From: an uncultured Eubacteriales bacterium
GTDB lineage: Bacteria > Bacillota > Clostridia > Christensenellales > Aristaeellaceae
Reading direction: 5' to 3'
DNA length: 33,592 nucleotides
NCBI GenBank assembly: GCA_902801765.1
Contig: CADCJO010000020.1
Span: 1 to 33,592 of the forward strand
The position numbers and the translations under genes are program-made. Positions within the stretch are counted from its first letter, which is position 1, and each line of letters opens with the position of its first letter. The notes under the pieces are model-generated. The model was given only the letters and a program-made list of their open reading frames with translations, did no database searches and was not told the origin of the DNA. Below, one piece after another: positions 24,413 to 31,971 of this stretch.

Positions 24413-24967
24413 TTATTCCTGTTTGACCGGTTTCCGGGATAAAAGAATCGTCCACAGTCCCGGCAGCATGGACAGCAGAACAGCGGCAGCGGTAAGCATT
24501 CCGTAAAAAACCGAACGCAGCCAGTCCGGGGCTTTCTCGGTCAGATACAGGGGCAGCAGGGCCTCCGACAGCGCATCGTACTGGTGCCAGGCCAGCAAAC
24601 CCACCAGCAGCGGCAGCAGCACGATCAGCAGTCCGCCCACCAGCTTGCCAAAGACGGATCCGCCACGGCGCGGACGATCCATTTCTTCTTCGTCATCATA
24701 ATACTCTTCGTTTTCCTGCTGCTGAACCGTGGCCCGATAGGCCGCTCTCGCAGCCGCGGCGGAACGCGCGTCCGGAATAGACTGATTGGAAGCGGCGGTT
24801 TGATCGCTTTGCTGAGCCGGAACGACCACCGGCGCTGAAGACGCGGGAGCGGCGGAACGCGCCTGCGGCGCGGAACCGAAACGCCGCATAGGCCGAGGCG
24901 TGCCACAGGCAGAGCAAGTGGCCGACGTGTCTTTGTTTTCCGAATGGCAGTGCTGACAAACCCACAT
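24413..24967 (-). CDS. Membrane protein with N-terminal RanBP2-type zinc finger
   Basis: The protein has 184 residues. It opens with MWVCQHCHSENKDTSATCSAC, a clean RanBP2-type zinc finger: Trp 2, C4, C7, N11, C18 and C21. A low-complexity Ala/Ser/Gln region with an acidic cluster (EEYYDDEEEMDRP) follows, then two hydrophobic segments (LVGGLLIVLLPLLVGLLAW and MLTAAAVLLSMLPGLWTILL). The finger would face the cytoplasm. I chose the ATG at 24965-24967 because AAGGAAG lies 6 bases upstream and the finger begins at once; upstream in-frame ATGs add unrelated sequence. It lies after the terminator of the coiled-coil gene, so it must have its own promoter, which I did not find clearly. RanBP2-type fingers usually bind RNA or protein; role unknown. 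Confidence 0.8.
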   Translation of the reverse strand: MWVCQHCHSENKDTSATCSACGTPRPMRRFGSAPQARSAAPASSAPVVVPAQQSDQTAASNQSIPDARSAAAARAAYRATVQQQENEEYYDDEEEMDRPRRGGSVFGKLVGGLLIVLLPLLVGLLAWHQYDALSEALLPLYLTEKAPDWLRSVFYGMLTAAAVLLSMLPGLWTILLSRKPVKQE

Positions 24968-25038
24968 TCCGTTCTTCCTTCTTTCAAAATGCATATATTT
25001 GTATATTTTCGTCATCATTCGCTTTTTTCCTGCATGAA

Positions 25039-25081
25039 GAAAAAAAACAAAAACCGGGGGAAGCAAATCCGCTTCCCCCGG
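25039..25081 (-). terminator. Strong terminator downstream of the coiled-coil gene
   Basis: On the minus strand a perfect 11-bp stem (25071-25081 with 25054-25064), a 6-base loop and a long T-rich tail (25039-25053) form a textbook terminator. A MITE-like element separates it from the gene it most likely serves. Confidence 0.9.
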
Positions 25082-25094
25082 TGCTCGGCCTGAT

Positions 25095-25225
25095 TAGGGA
25101 GTGTTCACACTACCGCTCAAAGGCTGAATTCTGGCTGATTTTCCGTCATACTGCGTTGCATTTCCTTGAAATACCGCCAGTATTCCTGCGGGCCAGTATT
25201 CCTGCGGAAGTGTGAACATTCCCTA
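25095..25225. mobile_element. MITE-like element, 131 bp, with 22-bp terminal inverted repeats
   Basis: Terminal arms 25095-25116 and 25204-25225 are inverted copies with two mismatches, both bounded by TA, as expected for Tc1/mariner/IS630-type MITEs that duplicate TA. There is no coding capacity. It sits two bases after the coiled-coil gene stop codon and just before the terminator, so the insertion split the gene from its terminator without damage. It contains a perfect 16-bp tandem duplication. Confidence 0.65.
25176..25207. repeat. Perfect 16-bp tandem duplication inside the MITE-like element
   Basis: GCCAGTATTCCTGCGG occurs twice back to back (25176-25191 and 25192-25207). The second copy overlaps the inner end of the right terminal repeat, suggesting local slippage. 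Confidence 0.9.
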
Positions 25226-25227
25226 GC

Positions 25228-28200
25228 TTATTTTACGTTGAGCACCACGTCAGCATTGCCAATCCACTGGGTCAACAGGCTTTCCCGCGTATCGTCCCGC
25301 AGCGCGGTGAGCAGTTCCTGCCGCAGCTCCTCCTGCGCCGCCTGGATAACAGCGGAGCTTTCCGTGATTTCTTCGCTGTAATAAAGCACATGATATCCGT
25401 CGTCCATCCGGATGGGTTCGCCCACATCGCCCTGCTGATTCAAGGCAAGGGCCGCGGCGATCCATTCTTCTTCCGAAACCGCCGCGCCGCTGAACACAGC
25501 ATAGCCGCTGGCAGGCATGCTTTCATCCTGCCGGGCGAGGGCTGCGGCGTCCTCAAACGTGATTTGCCGATTTCGGATTTGCAGCGCCAGATCGGCTGCT
25601 TTGTCCTTGGCCCGCTGCTCGAAGGTTTGGAGCAGTTTACGGTCGCTGTTGAGCTGAGTAACCTGCTTGGCCAGGACCTTTCTTTCCTCCTCCAGATTCT
25701 CCAGCGCTTTTCCCGTGGCTTTTCGGCTGTCAATTTCCTCGTTGATTTTGTCCAGCTCTTTTTGGAACTGCTCCAGCTTGGGCAGGATCGTATCCAATTC
25801 GGACATATCCACGGGCACGATCAGCTGCTTGACGAAACGGCAGCCATCGGGCAGGATGGGGGAGGCGATTTGCCCGTCCTCCAGCATCCGGGCATACTGC
25901 GCCGGATCAGCGGTCAGCAAGGCGTCCTCCTCTGCCTGACGCTTTTGCAGAGCGGCGGAAAAATCCGTTTCACTTACTTCAACATGCTTCAGCGCTTCTT
26001 CCCACAGCTTTTCTTCCATATCCAAAGCATCCGGATCGATGTCAAGCGCCACCGCATGTTCACGCAGCACCTGGCGCCTGGTCATTTCCTCGGCGGTCAA
26101 TTGGTTCAGCTCTGCTTCCGAGGCCGCCGGATTCAGGGCGAAGATCTCCGCGTATACGGCTTTGAACGCCGCTTTATCAAAGGCGGTGCCGTTCACGATC
26201 AGCGCTGCGGTCTGATTATGATTCAGGTCAAGCGTATACAGCGCCTGACTGTCATTGATCTGTTTCGCGGTCTCATATGCCTGTGCTTCCTGGACTTTTG
26301 TGAGGTCGTAGACAATGGTCATAACCTCTTGACCGTCAATCACCACCGAAGCAGGCACGGGATACGTCGTTCCGCCGCCGAAGTCTTCTGGAATGCTTTC
26401 CCGGAAGGCGCGCAGAATCGGATTAGCCAGGTCAGTCAGTTCTTTTTCCTGTACGGGTTCTTCGGCGCTGCTTACCGCTTCCAGGCGTTTTTCCAGCGCT
26501 TCCGGCTTGGCGGACTGCACGTCCAGCTCCTCCTGCAAGCGGACGGATTTTTGCGTTTCTTCTTCCAGGCTGCTGCGCAGCGCGGCGGCTTCCTCAGTCA
26601 ACGCTTTGTTTTTCTGTTCCAGCGCGGCAATCCTGGAATTGGCTTCCTCGTTTGCTTTTTCCTGGGCGGAAGCCGCCGCGGCAAGCTGTTCACTGGCCAG
26701 GGCCAATTCATTCCGGCTTTCATTCAGCTGTGCGTTCAGCGCTTCCGTGGTTTCATCTGTCGTGTTTTTTGCCTGAGTCAGCTCTTTGTTCAGAACGGCG
26801 ATTTGCGCGTTCAGTTCCTCGGTTTTTTTCTCCGCGTCTGCCAGCTGTTCTGTCAGCGAAGCCACGGCGGCGGTCAGCTCTTCTTTTTCCTGACCGATGG
26901 CGGCGAGAGCTGTCCGGGCCTGATCCAGCTGTCCGCGCGTTTCGTTCAGGTCAGCTGTCTGCACCGCAAGCTTCTTCTCCTGATCCTCAGCGGACACTTT
27001 GGAATTATCCAGCTGAAATTTCATTGAAGCAACGGTCTTTTCCAGTTCTTCCTTTTCCTGAAGAGCAGCGTTCAGGGCACTTTGGTTCTGGGCGAGCTGT
27101 TCGTTCAGGGCGGCGACGGATTGACCCAGCGCTTCCTTTTCCTTGCTTATGCTGTCAAGCTGAGCCCTTGCCTCGTTCAATTGTTCATTCAGGGTGGCGG
27201 CCTTCGCCATGGATTGCTGCGCGTCGCTGATCATAGCGGCTTGCGCGGCAGCCAGCTGTTCGTTGAGGGCAGCGACCGCCTGATCCTGTTCTTCTTTTTC
27301 TTTCTGCGCGGCTTCCAGCTGCGTCTGGGCGTTGGTCAGCTTTTCGTTCAGAGAGGCGATTTGGGCCACGGACTGTTTCGCATCCTTGTCGGCTGCAGTT
27401 TTTGCGACGGTCAGCTGTCCGTTCAGGTCGATGATGGTCTGGGTCAGGTTTTCCACCTTTTGATTCGTAGCGGCAAGATCCTCCTGCGCCTTTTTCAATT
27501 GCTCGCTGAGGGCGGTTACTTGGGCCGCGGATGCCTCGGCGTCTTTAATCGCGATGGTTTTCGCAGCCTCCAGTTCTTCCTGAAGCGCTTTGATCTGTGC
27601 GCTCAGCGTCTGCTCTTTCTTCGCTGCGTCAGCCTGCGCGGCGGCGGCCTGTTCTTTCAACGCGGTGACGCTTTGGTTCAGTGTTTCGTTTTCCTGCCGC
27701 AGGGCCTGTAAATCCGCCTGTGCCTTTGTCAAAGCGTCCGAAACCGATTTGTACTCCGCCGTGGATTGGATGCTCGCCGCTTCATAATCAGATTGCAGCT
27801 TTGCGAACTGCGCATTCAGTTCTTCAACCTGCTTCTTCTGTTCTGTCAGCTCGGCGTCGGCGGCTTCATATTGTGACTGCCAGCCCTGCGTTTCCTTTTC
27901 GGCCTGTTCTTTTTTTTCCGTCAGGGCTGCTACCTGGGTCTGCAGCGTGTCGCGTTCGCTTGCGGTTTGATCCAGTGCCTGCTGCATATTCCCGATCTGA
28001 AGCTGATAAGCCTCCGTTTGATTTTCCAGCTCTTTCGCTTTTTCGTCCGCCAGGGTTTTGCTTTGCTCCAGCGCATCGGATACGCTGTTCAGGTTTGCTT
28101 CCAGGTCTGCCATCGCCTGCTGGTTGCTTTTATTCATGTTGTAGCTTCTCACCAGCAGTATGCCGGTAATCACCACGATTAAGCTCAAGGCCGCGATCAA

Positions 28201-28230
28201 AGACCAAATAAGCTTGCTGCTGTTTTTCAT
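25228..28230 (-). CDS. Membrane-anchored giant coiled-coil protein with C-terminal parvulin-like (PrsA/SurA-type) region
   Basis: The protein has 1000 residues. One N-terminal helix (about 8-27) anchors it; residues about 31-590 are an almost unbroken coiled coil with repeated blocks such as VAALNEQLAAAQ and KEKEEL. The C-terminal ~400 residues resemble a secreted foldase: a chaperone-like helical part (VNGTAFDKAAFKAVYAEI, LREHAVALDIDPDALD) and a parvulin rotamase core. The core starts with CRFVKQLIVP (about 795-805) and ends with FEDAAALARQDESMP, GYAVFSG and EPIRMDDGYHVLYY (about 880-945). A second coiled coil of about 75 residues is inserted within the core, so activity may be altered. The ATG at 28228-28230 has AAAGGAG 9 bases upstream. 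It may act as an extracytoplasmic folding factor held away from the membrane. Confidence 0.83.
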   Translation of the reverse strand: MKNSSKLIWSLIAALSLIVVITGILLVRSYNMNKSNQQAMADLEANLNSVSDALEQSKTLADEKAKELENQTEAYQLQIGNMQQALDQTASERDTLQTQVAALTEKKEQAEKETQGWQSQYEAADAELTEQKKQVEELNAQFAKLQSDYEAASIQSTAEYKSVSDALTKAQADLQALRQENETLNQSVTALKEQAAAAQADAAKKEQTLSAQIKALQEELEAAKTIAIKDAEASAAQVTALSEQLKKAQEDLAATNQKVENLTQTIIDLNGQLTVAKTAADKDAKQSVAQIASLNEKLTNAQTQLEAAQKEKEEQDQAVAALNEQLAAAQAAMISDAQQSMAKAATLNEQLNEARAQLDSISKEKEALGQSVAALNEQLAQNQSALNAALQEKEELEKTVASMKFQLDNSKVSAEDQEKKLAVQTADLNETRGQLDQARTALAAIGQEKEELTAAVASLTEQLADAEKKTEELNAQIAVLNKELTQAKNTTDETTEALNAQLNESRNELALASEQLAAAASAQEKANEEANSRIAALEQKNKALTEEAAALRSSLEEETQKSVRLQEELDVQSAKPEALEKRLEAVSSAEEPVQEKELTDLANPILRAFRESIPEDFGGGTTYPVPASVVIDGQEVMTIVYDLTKVQEAQAYETAKQINDSQALYTLDLNHNQTAALIVNGTAFDKAAFKAVYAEIFALNPAASEAELNQLTAEEMTRRQVLREHAVALDIDPDALDMEEKLWEEALKHVEVSETDFSAALQKRQAEEDALLTADPAQYARMLEDGQIASPILPDGCRFVKQLIVPVDMSELDTILPKLEQFQKELDKINEEIDSRKATGKALENLEEERKVLAKQVTQLNSDRKLLQTFEQRAKDKAADLALQIRNRQITFEDAAALARQDESMPASGYAVFSGAAVSEEEWIAAALALNQQGDVGEPIRMDDGYHVLYYSEEITESSAVIQAAQEELRQELLTALRDDTRESLLTQWIGNADVVLNVK

Positions 28231-28294
28231 TCGCCATTTCTCCTTTATGCCTCGTCTATTCCATAACCGGACGATAAAAACTTGATATGATCCT

Positions 28295-28323
28295 ATTATA
28301 CATAATAAATGGAAATTACTCAA
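28295..28323 (-). promoter_or_regulatory. Sigma-A promoter of the coiled-coil/parvulin gene
   Basis: The minus strand carries TTGAGT (28318-28323), a 17-base spacer and a perfect TATAAT (28295-28300). Confidence 0.75.
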
Positions 28324-28386
28324 CCATTTTATTAAAATCTGGACTGGAAATTTTCTTCATTCCCGCTGTCTTTTCCATGCTTCCCC

Positions 28387-28415
28387 TTGCATCCGGTCTA
28401 TGCTTTTGGTATACT
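28387..28415 (+). promoter_or_regulatory. Promoter of the DUF1934 operon
   Basis: TTGCAT (28387-28392), a 17-base spacer ending TGG, and TATACT (28410-28415) form an extended -10 promoter. It is back-to-back with the promoter of the coiled-coil gene, about 64 bases between -35 boxes. Predicted start near 28422, giving a very short leader. Confidence 0.75.
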
Positions 28416-28439
28416 GTAAATGGGAGGATTATACACAAT

Positions 28440-28877
28440 ATGAAGAAAAAACAGCAAGTGCTGCTGTCAGTGATGGGCTGGACCCATGACGACGACGAGC
28501 CCGGCGATTCCATCCGCCTGCTGACCACAGGCACCATGACCGGCGGAAAGGATTTATGGCGCATCGACTATACGGAAACCCAGCCCGACAACGAGAGCAG
28601 CGACGTAACGCTGACGCTGGACAAAGGTGTTGTGACCATGCAGCGCACAGGCACCTTCGCCACCAGCATGGTGTTTGACCAGGGCCGCCGCTTCGAGGGC
28701 AATTACAGAACGCCTTTCGGCGATCTGGCGATGGGCGTGTACGCCACGCATGTCAAATATCAGGTGGAGGACGGCCCGGTGGGGGAAGTGAACCTGACCT
28801 ACCAGCTGGATCTGCAGGGTCAGTTCGCCGCGATGCATGAGCTGCGCATCCGCTTCTGCCCGGCCGGCAAGCAATGA
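28440..28877 (+). CDS. DUF1934 (YwiB-like) beta-barrel protein
   Basis: The protein has 145 residues. It matches the DUF1934/YwiB family, small calycin-like beta barrels of unknown role in Bacillota: a first strand QQVLLSVMGWT, the acidic DDDEPGDSIRLLTTG, then WRIDYTETQ, the strand VVTMQRTG, SMVFDQGRR, YRTPFGDLAMGVYAT and a final pair around LTYQLDLQG. The start is an ATG with GGGAGG 12 bases upstream, a little far. Its stop overlaps the next ATG (ATGA). The gene starts a three-gene operon. Confidence 0.88.
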   Translation: MKKKQQVLLSVMGWTHDDDEPGDSIRLLTTGTMTGGKDLWRIDYTETQPDNESSDVTLTLDKGVVTMQRTGTFATSMVFDQGRRFEGNYRTPFGDLAMGVYATHVKYQVEDGPVGEVNLTYQLDLQGQFAAMHELRIRFCPAGKQ

Positions 28878-29371
28878 GCCCATTGGATGCCTGGCGGCGC
28901 GAGCTTCGCGTCTTGATTCCGCGGGGATTTCTGCGCCGGGATCAGGGAAACGGCCTGCTGGTCAGCGATTACCCCCGGCACGGCGGCGAAACAGAAACCA
29001 CGAAAGCGCTGATGCGGGCGGGTTATACCGTGCGGATAGAAAACCGACTGGCTTCTGTGGACGGAAGCCTGCCAAAGTATCAGGCGCTGGCGGCTGCGCT
29101 GTCAGATAAAAAACCTTGTCCGACGGATGAAAACCTGATGCTGTACGCGCTGGGCGGCCTTCTGCTGCGGTCCGGCGGCGAGGTGACGGAGGAAAACCTT
29201 CCCCTGGTTCGCATGACGTTGAAATATCTTGACAGCAATGACTTGAATCTATTGGCGCGACACCTGTCCCCCGCCTGCGCGGAAGCGCAAAGGAAGCATA
29301 TCCGATTGCCGAAAGCGGCGGGGCAGCTGATTCTTTATGCATTGTGGGAAAGGAGCGATTCACCGTGCTGA
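28874..29371 (+). CDS. Hypothetical protein of 165 residues in the DUF1934 operon
   Basis: The ATG overlaps the DUF1934 stop by four bases, and its own stop overlaps the next start, so it is clearly translated in the operon. The sequence has no signal peptide and no membrane segment. It shows an early beta-rich part (VLIPRGFLRRDQGNGLLVSDYP, split here as an observation of hydrophobic strands), a region like a small alpha/beta fold (TKALMRAGYTVRIENRLASVDG), and a helical C-terminus (LYALGGLLLR, LKYLDSNDLNLLARHL). I do not recognise the family. Its context links it to a barrel protein and a metal-dependent hydrolase. Confidence 0.8.
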   Translation: MSPLDAWRRELRVLIPRGFLRRDQGNGLLVSDYPRHGGETETTKALMRAGYTVRIENRLASVDGSLPKYQALAAALSDKKPCPTDENLMLYALGGLLLRSGGEVTEENLPLVRMTLKYLDSNDLNLLARHLSPACAEAQRKHIRLPKAAGQLILYALWERSDSPC

Positions 29372-30012
29372 TCACCTATCACGGACACTCGGAATTTTAT
29401 CTGGAAGGAGCCAACGGCTTTGCCCTGCTCACCGACCCCTACGACGCCCACGTGGGTTATCCCATGGGGAAATACCGCGCCGACGCGGTGACCGTCTCCC
29501 ACGGCCATGGCGACCACAATTACACCGCCAAAGCCACCGGCACGCCCGCCATCATTGACCAGGCCGGGGAATGGTATCCAGCGCCGGAAGTGAAAATCAC
29601 CGCCATTCCCTCCGTCCATGATGACGCGGGCGGCGCGAAGCGAGGTCCCAACCTGATCATGAAAATCGAGATGGAAGGCCTGACCCTCGTGCACCTGGGC
29701 GACCAGGGCGCTCCCCTGACTGCCGACCAGATCAAGGCGATTGGCGCCGCTGACATTCTGATGATCCCCATCGGCGGGTTCTACACCATTGACGCGCAGA
29801 CCGCATATCAAGCGGTGCAGGCCCTCCGGCCGCGCATGGTGATCCCGATGCATTACAAAACCGCCGTCAACAAGGAATGGCCCATCACCGATGAACAGCC
29901 CTTCCTGCGCCTGATGGGGGCCGAAAACCTTTCTCCCATGCCGCTCCTGCGCGTTACCAAGCAGGACCTGAGCGAACAGCCTGCCCTGGCGCTGATGCAG
30001 GCGAAGGTATAA
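29365..30012 (+). CDS. Metallo-beta-lactamase-fold hydrolase (UPF0173/UlaG-like)
   Basis: The protein has 215 residues, is cytoplasmic and belongs to the MBL-fold superfamily. The full metal-ligand set is visible: H46, H48, D50 and H51 in SHGHGDHNY, H85 in PSVHDD, D113 in LGDQG, and H163 in PMHYKT. The short length and the opening YHGHSEF match UPF0173/YtkL-like members, whose substrates are mostly unknown. I chose the GTG at 29365 because AAAGGAG lies 9 bases before it and it begins the family's usual first strand; the start overlaps the upstream stop by seven bases. It is the last gene of the three-gene operon. The exact substrate cannot be read from sequence. Confidence 0.9.
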   Translation: MLITYHGHSEFYLEGANGFALLTDPYDAHVGYPMGKYRADAVTVSHGHGDHNYTAKATGTPAIIDQAGEWYPAPEVKITAIPSVHDDAGGAKRGPNLIMKIEMEGLTLVHLGDQGAPLTADQIKAIGAADILMIPIGGFYTIDAQTAYQAVQALRPRMVIPMHYKTAVNKEWPITDEQPFLRLMGAENLSPMPLLRVTKQDLSEQPALALMQAKV

Positions 30013-30071
30013 TCATTCCTCTTCATTCTTAAGATTTGAACACAAATCGTATAAGCGCAACAGCAGGTTGC

Positions 30072-30100
30072 TTGTATTGCAGGTATCTCTGTATTACAAT
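30072..30100 (+). promoter_or_regulatory. Promoter of the XRE regulator gene
   Basis: TTGTAT (30072-30077), a 17-base spacer and TACAAT (30095-30100). The words TTGTATTGCAG and CTGTATTACAA repeat within it, and its outer edges TTGTA/TACAA are inverted, so an autoregulatory operator is possible. Confidence 0.65.
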
Positions 30101-30131
30101 GAAATAAAGATCGTGACAGGGAGGTATTTGC

Positions 30132-30896
30132 ATGAACGCGCAGAATGTGTTTTATCAGCTCAGAACCAAAAACGGACTTTCCCAGGACGACGTGGCGGAA
30201 AAGGTATTTGTGACGCGGCAGGCGGTGTCCCGCTGGGAGAACGGCGAAACCGTGCCGAACACGGAAACATTGAAGCTGCTGTCCAGGCTGTTCAACGTAT
30301 CCATCAACACGCTGCTGGGTTCGCCGCATCAGCTCTTTTGCCAGTGCTGCGGCATGCCCATGGACGACACTATCATCGGCAAGGACAAGGACGGGACACC
30401 CAACGAACATTACTGCCAGTGGTGCTACGCCGACGGAACGTACACCTACAGCAATATGGACGACCTGATCGACGTTTGTATCCGCAATATGGTCAATGAG
30501 AATTTCACCGAGGAGCAGGCCCGCGCATACTTGAAGGAAACGCTGCCCAAGCTGGATTACTGGAAGCGCTACGAGGAACTCAGCGACGACGGGCAGTTTG
30601 AAGCCTTTAAACAGCAATTGATCGAAGAAATCAACGCGCTGCATATCGAGGGTATGCCGAAGGTGGAAAAACTGAACGCGCTGGTGGGCCGGTTCGTCAA
30701 TCTGGAATATCCCCTGCCCGGCGGCATGAACGCCAAATTCCTGAACGACCAGACCACCTACCTGGGCACCCAGCTGGAATCGGAATTCGGCGGCGACCGA
30801 TGCTTCGGCGTGCTGGCCAATATGGATTTCATTCTCGTCTGCACCTATGAGAAGGACGGCGTCAATCCGGAATTGGTACTGTACAAAAAGAGATAA
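30132..30896 (+). CDS. XRE-family regulator with zinc-ribbon domain
   Basis: The protein has 254 residues. Residues about 5-60 are a Cro/C1-type helix-turn-helix (LSQDDVAEKVFVTRQAVSRWENGETVPN). A putative zinc ribbon follows (FCQCCGMPM at 69-77, YCQWCYADG at 94-102), matching the Zn_ribbon_2 family in which C70, C73, C95 and C98 would bind metal. After a helical segment, the last ~80 residues hold an unassigned beta-rich domain. The ATG has GGGAGG 7 bases upstream and a clear promoter. This HTH plus zinc-ribbon layout is common in Clostridia; the effector is unknown. It has its own terminator and stands alone. Confidence 0.9.
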   Translation: MNAQNVFYQLRTKNGLSQDDVAEKVFVTRQAVSRWENGETVPNTETLKLLSRLFNVSINTLLGSPHQLFCQCCGMPMDDTIIGKDKDGTPNEHYCQWCYADGTYTYSNMDDLIDVCIRNMVNENFTEEQARAYLKETLPKLDYWKRYEELSDDGQFEAFKQQLIEEINALHIEGMPKVEKLNALVGRFVNLEYPLPGGMNAKFLNDQTTYLGTQLESEFGGDRCFGVLANMDFILVCTYEKDGVNPELVLYKKR

Positions 30897-30911
30897 ATGC
30901 CGTTCATTCAA

Positions 30912-30959
30912 AAAGAATCCGGGACAGGGATTGAAAGAATTCCTGTTCCGGATTCTTTT
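30912..30959 (+). terminator. Bidirectional terminator between the XRE gene and the NlpC/P60-like gene
   Basis: A 17-bp stem (30912-30928 with 30942-30958, one G-U pair) with a 13-base loop is followed by T-runs on the right, while A-runs on the left give a T-run on the minus strand. It lies between two convergent genes and can serve both. Confidence 0.9.
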
Positions 30960-30986
30960 ATGCGGATCAATCACAGCGTTTTTTCT

Positions 30987-31895
30987 TTATCTGTACCAGC
31001 AATATCTTTGTCCCGCATGCCAGGGCAGCACAGTAAGCCAGGTATGGTCGGGCAGGTCAAAATACCAGGTGTCCTGCTTCTGCTGGAATACATGGCCCGG
31101 CGCGGATTCCACCGGCACACCAAGCAGAGATACGCCTACGCCGCCGTCGGTGACGGTGGCCAGCTTATATTTCTGCAAGCCGTTTTGAATCAGGTATTCA
31201 AAGTGGTCGGCCACGCCCGCGTGCACGGTGGAATGGATCACCAGCGGCCAGTCCAGGAATGGCCCAAGTTGTGGCACGTCCTCCGCCGTGTAACCGAAAT
31301 TGCGCAGCGTACCCAGGAAAAAAGCCATATGGCTTTCCGTCACCAGCAGATCGCCGGGCCGAAGCGTGCGAGCCAACTCCGAAAACGGCGGCATCTCCCG
31401 GCTCACGCTGTGGTAAAAGGAGCGGAATCCATCGTTCAGCATTTCCTGTCCGCTGGGCAATTGACCCAGCCCCGCCTGCTTCCATACCCATTTCGCATAG
31501 CCCGCGCAGTCAAACCCATAGATATAGGTAACCCCTGCCCGGTAATAGACAGGGCTGTTGATCCACGCTTCCTGCACGATATATTCCGGTTCCTTGGCGA
31601 ACACATGCGATTCCGCCTGCCCGCCGTACAGGTACGGCACGCCGTAGGGCATTCGCGCCTGGATGGCGGAACCGGTGATGATGTTGTACCGCTCCAGGAA
31701 GGGATTGCCTTCTTCCAACAGCGACAGTGCCGCGTCCAGTACAGGAGTGGCCGCCATGCTGCCCCGCGCGCGAATCAGCGCCTTTTCCTCCGCGGTCATG
31801 CCGCTCGGGCCAGGCAGGCGGCTCTTTTCCGAAAGCGCTGTTTCCGCAAAAAGAAGGAGCAATACTGCCAGCAAAAACATCAGACGCCTGGCCAT
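30987..31895 (-). CDS. Secreted NlpC/P60-like cysteine hydrolase
   Basis: The protein has 302 residues. A signal peptide (MARRLMFLLAVLLLLF, cleavage near ALS-E) precedes a mature domain with a papain-like layout: catalytic Cys in YGFDCAGYAKWVWKQAG (C130) and His in TESHMAFFLG (H189). A third polar residue may come from the HSTVHAGVADHF region. Such enzymes cut peptidoglycan peptides or, in some cases, act as amidases. The spacing is slightly longer than in small NlpC proteins. The ATG has GGGAGG 7 bases upstream. The dnaN terminator lies just before it, so its expression may come from read-through or from a promoter inside dnaN; I see none clearly. Confidence 0.82.
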   Translation of the reverse strand: MARRLMFLLAVLLLLFAETALSEKSRLPGPSGMTAEEKALIRARGSMAATPVLDAALSLLEEGNPFLERYNIITGSAIQARMPYGVPYLYGGQAESHVFAKEPEYIVQEAWINSPVYYRAGVTYIYGFDCAGYAKWVWKQAGLGQLPSGQEMLNDGFRSFYHSVSREMPPFSELARTLRPGDLLVTESHMAFFLGTLRNFGYTAEDVPQLGPFLDWPLVIHSTVHAGVADHFEYLIQNGLQKYKLATVTDGGVGVSLLGVPVESAPGHVFQQKQDTWYFDLPDHTWLTVLPWHAGQRYCWYR

Positions 31896-31916
31896 AGAAA
31901 AACCTCCCGGAAAACG

Positions 31917-31949
31917 AAAGGCGCGGATATAAACGACCCGCGCCTTTTT
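31917..31949 (-). terminator. dnaN terminator
   Basis: The stem GGCGCGG/CCGCGCC with an AAA/TTT extension (31917-31926 with 31938-31947) and an 11-base loop lies 23 bases after the dnaN stop. On the minus strand the T-run is short and broken; on the plus strand it is TTTTT. Confidence 0.65.
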
Positions 31950-31971
31950 GCTATTTTGTTGAAATAAACCC

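Noticed and set aside
25176-25207. Possible CRISPR-like repeat
   Set aside because: There are only two copies, directly adjacent without a spacer, so it is a tandem duplication.
25390-27027. A 545-codon plus-strand frame antisense to the coiled-coil gene
   Set aside because: Its Phe/Leu/Gln-rich sequence is the complement of Glu/Ala/Leu coiled-coil codons; there is no initiation signal.
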